Origin: Gammaproteobacteria bacterium
GTDB taxonomy: Bacteria > Pseudomonadota > Gammaproteobacteria > UBA6429 > Thiohalophilaceae
Length of the DNA: 38,103 nucleotides
NCBI GenBank assembly: GCA_024275915.1
Contig: JAJRYG010000053.1
Coordinates: forward strand, 1 to 38,103
Direction: 5' to 3'
The translations under genes and the position numbers were made by a program. The notes beneath the pieces were generated by a model. It saw nothing but the letters and a program-made list of their open reading frames with translations. It made no database searches and was not told the origin of the DNA. Of this stretch, positions 34,321 to 38,103 are shown in pieces (position 1 is the stretch's first letter; each line of letters begins with the position of its first letter).

Positions 34321-35838
34321 TCAGTTTGCTGCCTTTTCTTTCAGGTGGCAGTCCTTCTGCCTGGCCTGGAACAAGATGTAACGTGCCCTGCCCCGGTCGG
34401 GCCGTTCTATCTTCTGCAGGCAGGGCCGGATTTCTTCCGGTACCTGGTTGATATAGTCTGCCGGGATGGCAAAGAACACCGTGGGTTCCTGCCGAACGAT
34501 GTCAAGCATGTCGCGCGGATGACTGATGACTTCGGCCTTGCCTTTGGAGTAATACTCGGCAGAAAAGGGTCGCTTGTACAGGTAGATCAGACGGGCCTGT
34601 CCGCGGGGATCCAGCTGCTGGTAGCTTTGTACCAGGTATTTCTCGCTGTTCTGTTCGGCCACCTTCGGCATGTGAACGAAGATAACCAGCAGGTAGAACA
34701 AGGGGAACAGGACGCCAGCCATGGCCAGGATGGCTATGCTCTTCCTTCCCTTTCCCTTGTCCTGCGAGGCAGCTTCTGGCGATGTTTGCCAGAGTCCGGC
34801 AGCCAGCAGGGCAGCCGCGGGCAGGCCAGGCAGTACATAGGTGGCGAGTATGTTGCCCGAGAAGGTGAAGAACAACATGGGAGAAATGGCCCAGAGGATC
34901 AGGTACAGGGTCCAGTCTTCACGAAGGATCCATATGGTGGCCGATTTTTTTTTCCAGAGCAGGGTAAAAAAGGCGCCGATCAGAATCAGCGAAACGGGAA
35001 ACGCCGCTACCAGCCACTCTACCCAGATGGCGCCCCTGGCACTGGTATGTGCCGAACCATACAGATCGCCCTGCCAGCCCGGTTCGGTAAAACGCTTCCA
35101 GTGCTCGCCGACAATGAAGTAATCGAGGAAACCCGGCGTGGTGTATTCGGCCAGCAGGTACCAGGGCAGGCTGATCGCCAGCATCAGCAGGGTGCCAACA
35201 AACAGGGGGATGCGCGACCAGCCATGACGCCAGTTACCGGTCAGGGTCAGCCAGATGACGATGGGGATGGTGGTCAGGACCCCGGCCACCGGCCCCTTGG
35301 ACATCAGGCCGATGGCCAGACCGACAAACAGCAGGTAACCCCAGTGGCGGCCACGATCCTTCATGGCCTGCCAGAAGGCGACCATGGACAGGGTGGTACC
35401 CACCGTCATCAATGGATCCATGAGTACCGCGCCGCTAAGAATGAAAAACAGTACGCTGGTGCTGAGCATGGCCGAGGCAATCCAGGCCACGGTTCGACCA
35501 CGCTGCTGCCGGCCCAGGTAAAACATCAGGGCAACAATCGCAAGGCTGACAAAAATCGAAGGCAGGCGTGCAGAAAATTCACTGACACCAAACAATTCGA
35601 AACTGGCTGCCCGTGTCCAAGTGGACAGCGGTGGCTTGCCCCAGAACGGTACACCGTAATCGAACTGGGGCGTGATCCAGTTGCCGGTTTCCACCATCTT
35701 GCGGGCAATCTCGCCATAGCGTGCCTCGGTGGTATCGCCCAGCGGGTACATCCCCAGAGTTGTCAGGCGAATCGTGAAGGCTATCAGTACCACCCAGACA
35801 TAGGGGTTGCGCAGCAAGGCATGCAGTGATCTACGCAT
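34321..35838 (-). CDS. ArnT/PMT-like lipid-linked sugar glycosyltransferase
   Basis: A 505-residue integral membrane glycosyltransferase of the GT-C fold (GT83/GT39, PMT_2 domain). It uses a polyprenyl-phosphate sugar and works on the outer face of the inner membrane. The first periplasmic loop has the catalytic GDTTEARYGEIARKM (Asp35, Glu38), followed by WITPQFDYGVPFWGKPPL. About 10-12 hydrophobic segments follow, with a soluble C-terminal domain of about 130 residues. It overlaps the end of the GT2 gene by 8 bp. The upstream GT2 and GtrA proteins would make and flip the lipid-linked donor, so the three form a transfer module for lipid A, core, O-antigen or protein. The acceptor is not identifiable. 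The longer frame to 35994 lies inside the GT2 gene and is rejected. Confidence 0.88.
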   Translation of the reverse strand: MRRSLHALLRNPYVWVVLIAFTIRLTTLGMYPLGDTTEARYGEIARKMVETGNWITPQFDYGVPFWGKPPLSTWTRAASFELFGVSEFSARLPSIFVSLAIVALMFYLGRQQRGRTVAWIASAMLSTSVLFFILSGAVLMDPLMTVGTTLSMVAFWQAMKDRGRHWGYLLFVGLAIGLMSKGPVAGVLTTIPIVIWLTLTGNWRHGWSRIPLFVGTLLMLAISLPWYLLAEYTTPGFLDYFIVGEHWKRFTEPGWQGDLYGSAHTSARGAIWVEWLVAAFPVSLILIGAFFTLLWKKKSATIWILREDWTLYLILWAISPMLFFTFSGNILATYVLPGLPAAALLAAGLWQTSPEAASQDKGKGRKSIAILAMAGVLFPLFYLLVIFVHMPKVAEQNSEKYLVQSYQQLDPRGQARLIYLYKRPFSAEYYSKGKAEVISHPRDMLDIVRQEPTVFFAIPADYINQVPEEIRPCLQKIERPDRGRARYILFQARQKDCHLKEKAAN

Positions 35839-36889
35839 CAGCCGATCCGTTATGGTTTTCCTGTTGCTGATGCAGGCTGCAGGTGGTTTTTGCCAGTGCC
35901 TGACCCTTGAGCAGATACAGGGGCCGGCGCTTGGTTTCCATGAACATGCGACCCAGATACTCGCCAAGAATACCGATGGATATGAGCTGAACACCGCCGA
36001 GGAACAGGATCACGACCATCATGGTGGGATACCCCTGTACGGGGTCACCCCAGAGCAGGGTCTTGAGGACGATCCAGACTCCGAAGAAAAAGGCTCCAGT
36101 GGCCGTCAGCAGGCCCATGAGACTGGCCATTTTCAGTGGTGCGGTGGAAAACGAGGTGATACCTTCCAGTGACAGGGTCCACAGGCGCAGGTAATTCCAC
36201 TTGGTTTCGCCGGCAAAACGTTCATCACGATCATACAACAGGGCCTTCTGTGAATACCCCACCCAGGCAAACAGCCCCTTCATGAAACGGTTTTCTTCCC
36301 GCAGGCGGCGCAGTGCCAGCACGGCACGGCGATCCAGCAGACGAAAGTCCCCCACATTCTCCGGGATGGGTACCGTGCCCAGCTTGCCCATGACCTTGTA
36401 AAACCCATAGGCGGTAAAACGCTTGAGCCAGGTTTCGCCCTGGCGCGAGCGGCGCTGCATGTATACCACGTCGTAACCCCGTTGCCATTCATTGAGCATG
36501 TCGGGGATCAGTTCAGGTGGGTCCTGCAGGTCGGCATCGATCACCACCACCGCATCACCACAGGCATGATCCAGGCCGGCTGTCATCGCCAGCTCCTTGC
36601 CGAAGTTGCGACTCAGGTCGAGAATGCAGACACGTTCATCCTGCTCACGGAACCCATTGAGAATTTCAAGGGTGGTGTCGGTGCTGCCATCATTGATGTA
36701 GATGATTTCCGAGGTCATCGACAGTCCGTCCAGTACTTTTGCCAGACGTTTGTGAAGTTCGGAAATCACGGATTCTTCGTTGTAGACCGGTACAATCACG
36801 GAAAGAATGTGGTCACTGTCGGCTGAGCGATGATCCACCGTACCGACTGGTTGTGCAGTTTGTGATGCTGGTTCCACTAGAATGTCCAC
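35831..36889 (-). CDS. GT2 polyprenyl-phosphate glycosyltransferase (GtrB/ArnC-like)
   Basis: A 352-residue family 2 glycosyltransferase that loads a sugar onto undecaprenyl phosphate at the cytoplasmic face. It has a GT-A domain with SVIVPVYNEESVISELHK (residues about 30-47), YINDGSTDTT, NFGKELAMTAGLDHA and the metal-binding VVVIDADLQDPPELI. Two C-terminal membrane helices follow (about 258-280 and 293-318), ending in GEYLGRMFMETKRRPLY, a classic GtrB/DPM-like tail. An extra polar tail of about 25 residues (after YLLKGQA) is not usual. It overlaps gtrA upstream by 13 bp and the ArnT-like gene downstream by 8 bp, so the three are tightly coupled. Confidence 0.9.
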   Translation of the reverse strand: MDILVEPASQTAQPVGTVDHRSADSDHILSVIVPVYNEESVISELHKRLAKVLDGLSMTSEIIYINDGSTDTTLEILNGFREQDERVCILDLSRNFGKELAMTAGLDHACGDAVVVIDADLQDPPELIPDMLNEWQRGYDVVYMQRRSRQGETWLKRFTAYGFYKVMGKLGTVPIPENVGDFRLLDRRAVLALRRLREENRFMKGLFAWVGYSQKALLYDRDERFAGETKWNYLRLWTLSLEGITSFSTAPLKMASLMGLLTATGAFFFGVWIVLKTLLWGDPVQGYPTMMVVILFLGGVQLISIGILGEYLGRMFMETKRRPLYLLKGQALAKTTCSLHQQQENHNGSADA

Positions 36890-37269
36890 CGCCGGTTCAT
36901 TAAAAATGTGACAACAAAGACAACCACCGTTGCCGTCAACTGAGCAGGAATGACATTGATCCCGACAAGATACTCATTCATGGCTAGGATACCAGCATTG
37001 ATACCCCAGCCGATGGCGGCAATCAGCCAGAATTTCACAATGGCATCACGATGGTCCTTTTTGCTGCGAAATGTGTAGAAATAATTCAGCACATAATTGA
37101 CCAGTGCGCCAGCAATGGCGCCACAGGTCGAGGCCAGCACCACCTCGAAGGAAAAGACCCTGATCAGGATTGCCATGGTCGTATAGTGAACCGCGGTACC
37201 AATCAGGCCAACAATACCGTATTTTCCCATCTCGACGACGAATGCCATTCTCCATGCAGCATCCAACAT
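36877..37269 (-). CDS. GtrA-family membrane protein
   Basis: A 130-residue protein with four hydrophobic segments, matching the GtrA family of putative flippases for polyprenyl-phosphate sugars. Visible family features are KYGIVGLIGTAVHYTTMAIL (residues about 15-34), GALVNYVLNYFYTFRSKKDH and the end VVFVVTFLMNRRWTF. It starts a three-gene group with the GT2 and the ArnT-like enzyme, as in serotype-conversion gtr clusters. The ATG gives MLDAAWRMAFVVEMGKYG; the internal ATG before GKYG is a possible alternative start. Confidence 0.88.
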   Translation of the reverse strand: MLDAAWRMAFVVEMGKYGIVGLIGTAVHYTTMAILIRVFSFEVVLASTCGAIAGALVNYVLNYFYTFRSKKDHRDAIVKFWLIAAIGWGINAGILAMNEYLVGINVIPAQLTATVVVFVVTFLMNRRWTF

Positions 37270-37569
37270 CAGTGAGAGCAGTTCTGGCTGTTACTCGCCA
37301 TTTCCAGGCATGTGACCAGTCCATGGCTGTCGCTGATGTTCATGCATTTGACTATCATGTTGCTGATTCTAGCTAACTTACGACTGTGCACTCAAGTATG
37401 CTTCCTGTATTGCCCGAAGACTCGACATATTCATCTGCTTCTTCCCTCTCCTGTGGCATGACGCGCCATGCAATGTCTTGCCGGCATCCTGCGGGGCAAA
37501 AGGAGGTTTTTCATCGTACGGACACCGTTTTTCAGCCGTGTTGACGGCTGCGGGATCCGGCCACACAGC
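37270..37569. other. Intergenic region without a recognised gene
   Basis: 300 bp between the methyltransferase and gtrA. It contains a perfect 7-bp hairpin, CAGCCGT (37533-37539) with ACGGCTG (37544-37550). The run of Ts is on the wrong side for a minus-strand terminator. A minus-strand frame of 62 codons (37378-37566) has no family resemblance and no good start. I see no promoter that I can support. Confidence 0.5.
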
Positions 37570-38103
37570 CTAACTTGCTCGTTTTGCAAAACAGAAATAA
37601 CTGAATGCCTGCTGTTTTTTTGCCGGGGTAATGTGAATTTCTGAGACTGTGTTGTACAGTTCAAATTTCTCTCCCAGTACGGCGGCTATTTTTTCTTCAT
37701 CATACTGGACGATATCCAGGCCACTGCATTGTTCCGGGCCATTGAGTGAAAAGGTGGCAATAATGGCATGGCCATGTTCGGACAGACTGTTGCTCAGATT
37801 TTCCACATAGGCTTGCTGCTCTTCCGCTCGGGTCAGAAAATGGAATACTGCCCGGTCATGCCAGAGCGAGAATTTTACCGAGGGATGAAAACGGGTGACA
37901 TCTGCTTCATGCCAACTGATCCGTTGCGCCTTTTGTCCAAGGCGTTTCCTGGCGGCATCAATGGCCGTCGAGGAAATATCCAGTACACTAAGATTGCTGT
38001 AACCATCCGCAAGCAGGTGGTCGACCAGGTTTGAAGCACCGCCGCCCACATCGATTATGGGCTGGTGCTTTTCTAAACCGGCCGCCTCAATCAGGCTTAA
38101 CGA
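37570..38103 (-). CDS. SAM-dependent methyltransferase, 5' end outside window
   Basis: A class I methyltransferase. The frame stays open to the right edge, giving at least 177 residues. The SAM-binding motif I is IIDVGGGASNLVDHLLADG, followed by LSVLDISSTAIDAARKRLG (motif II) and ISWHEADVTRF. Motif IV is FSLWHDRAVFHFLT, a pattern seen in small-molecule and thiopurine-like methyltransferases of the Methyltransf_25/11 type. The substrate is unknown. The protein start lies beyond base 38103; the internal ATG at 38047-38049 would cut the SAM-binding motif and is not the start. Confidence 0.8.
   Translation of the reverse strand, partial: SLSLIEAAGLEKHQPIIDVGGGASNLVDHLLADGYSNLSVLDISSTAIDAARKRLGQKAQRISWHEADVTRFHPSVKFSLWHDRAVFHFLTRAEEQQAYVENLSNSLSEHGHAIIATFSLNGPEQCSGLDIVQYDEEKIAAVLGEKFELYNTVSEIHITPAKKQQAFSYFCFAKRAS

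Noticed and set aside
34294-35829. 511-codon plus-strand frame opposite the ArnT-like gene
   Set aside because: Antisense shadow rich in Gly, Gln and His without hydrophobic core or family pattern.
37378-37566. 62-codon minus-strand frame between the methyltransferase and gtrA
   Set aside because: No family resemblance, no ribosome site and overlap with a hairpin.

Overview
The window looks like a chromosomal segment of a chemolithotrophic, sulfur-oxidizing gammaproteobacterium. The best evidence is the dissimilatory sat and aprBA genes (ATP sulfurylase and APS reductase), together with a B12-dependent split ribonucleotide reductase (NrdJa/NrdJb), a glycogen gene cluster and an oxidative pentose-phosphate set. 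The species cannot be named from the sequence alone. No rRNA, complete tRNA or CRISPR array was found.

Layout. 1-0.7 kb: decayed IS630-type transposase and a small interrupted frame. 0.95-5.2 kb (minus): nrdJb and nrdJa; nrdJa carries a 440-residue intein with two LAGLIDADG motifs. Upstream are a consensus-like promoter overlapped by NrdR-type boxes and a leader of about 320 nt with several hairpins. 6.0-8.55 kb (plus): two small heat shock proteins and a DegQ-type periplasmic protease. 8.55-9.5 kb: non-coding, with a duplicated 165-bp segment. 9.5-13.4 kb (plus): a single-domain response regulator, then a GT4 / PAP2 phosphatase / GT4 group that may make glycolipids. 13.8-18.0 kb (plus): sat, then aprBA. 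18.5-19.3 kb (minus): an orphan PhnD-type binding protein. 19.5-24.4 kb: pgl-glk (plus) facing gnd-zwf (minus), with a structured dispersed repeat between them that overlaps the zwf stop codon, then a small cysteine-rich SAP/Rho_N-like protein. 24.7-33.2 kb: glgA and glgB (minus), divergent from glgC-GH57-malQ (plus). 33.5-38.1 kb (minus): a hemolysin-III-like membrane protein, a GtrA/GtrB/ArnT-like lipid-linked sugar transfer group, and a methyltransferase cut by the window edge.

How the genes fit together. Sat and AprBA oxidise sulfite to sulfate through APS and yield ATP and electrons. Fixed carbon can be stored as glycogen (GlgC, GlgA, GlgB) and mobilised by the GH57 enzyme and MalQ to glucose. 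Glk, Zwf, Pgl and Gnd can then turn glucose into pentose phosphate and reduced nicotinamide cofactor. NrdJ makes deoxynucleotides independently of oxygen, which suits a life at oxic/anoxic interfaces.

Intergenic DNA holds at least three short dispersed repeat families: a 117-163 bp hairpin-rich element, a CCCTCTCCC-type palindromic element, and short runs related to ACAAGATACGAG / GAGTGACGAGG. The features most worth a second look are the nrdJ leader with its promoter and operators, the nrdJ intein, and the GT4-PAP2-GT4 group.
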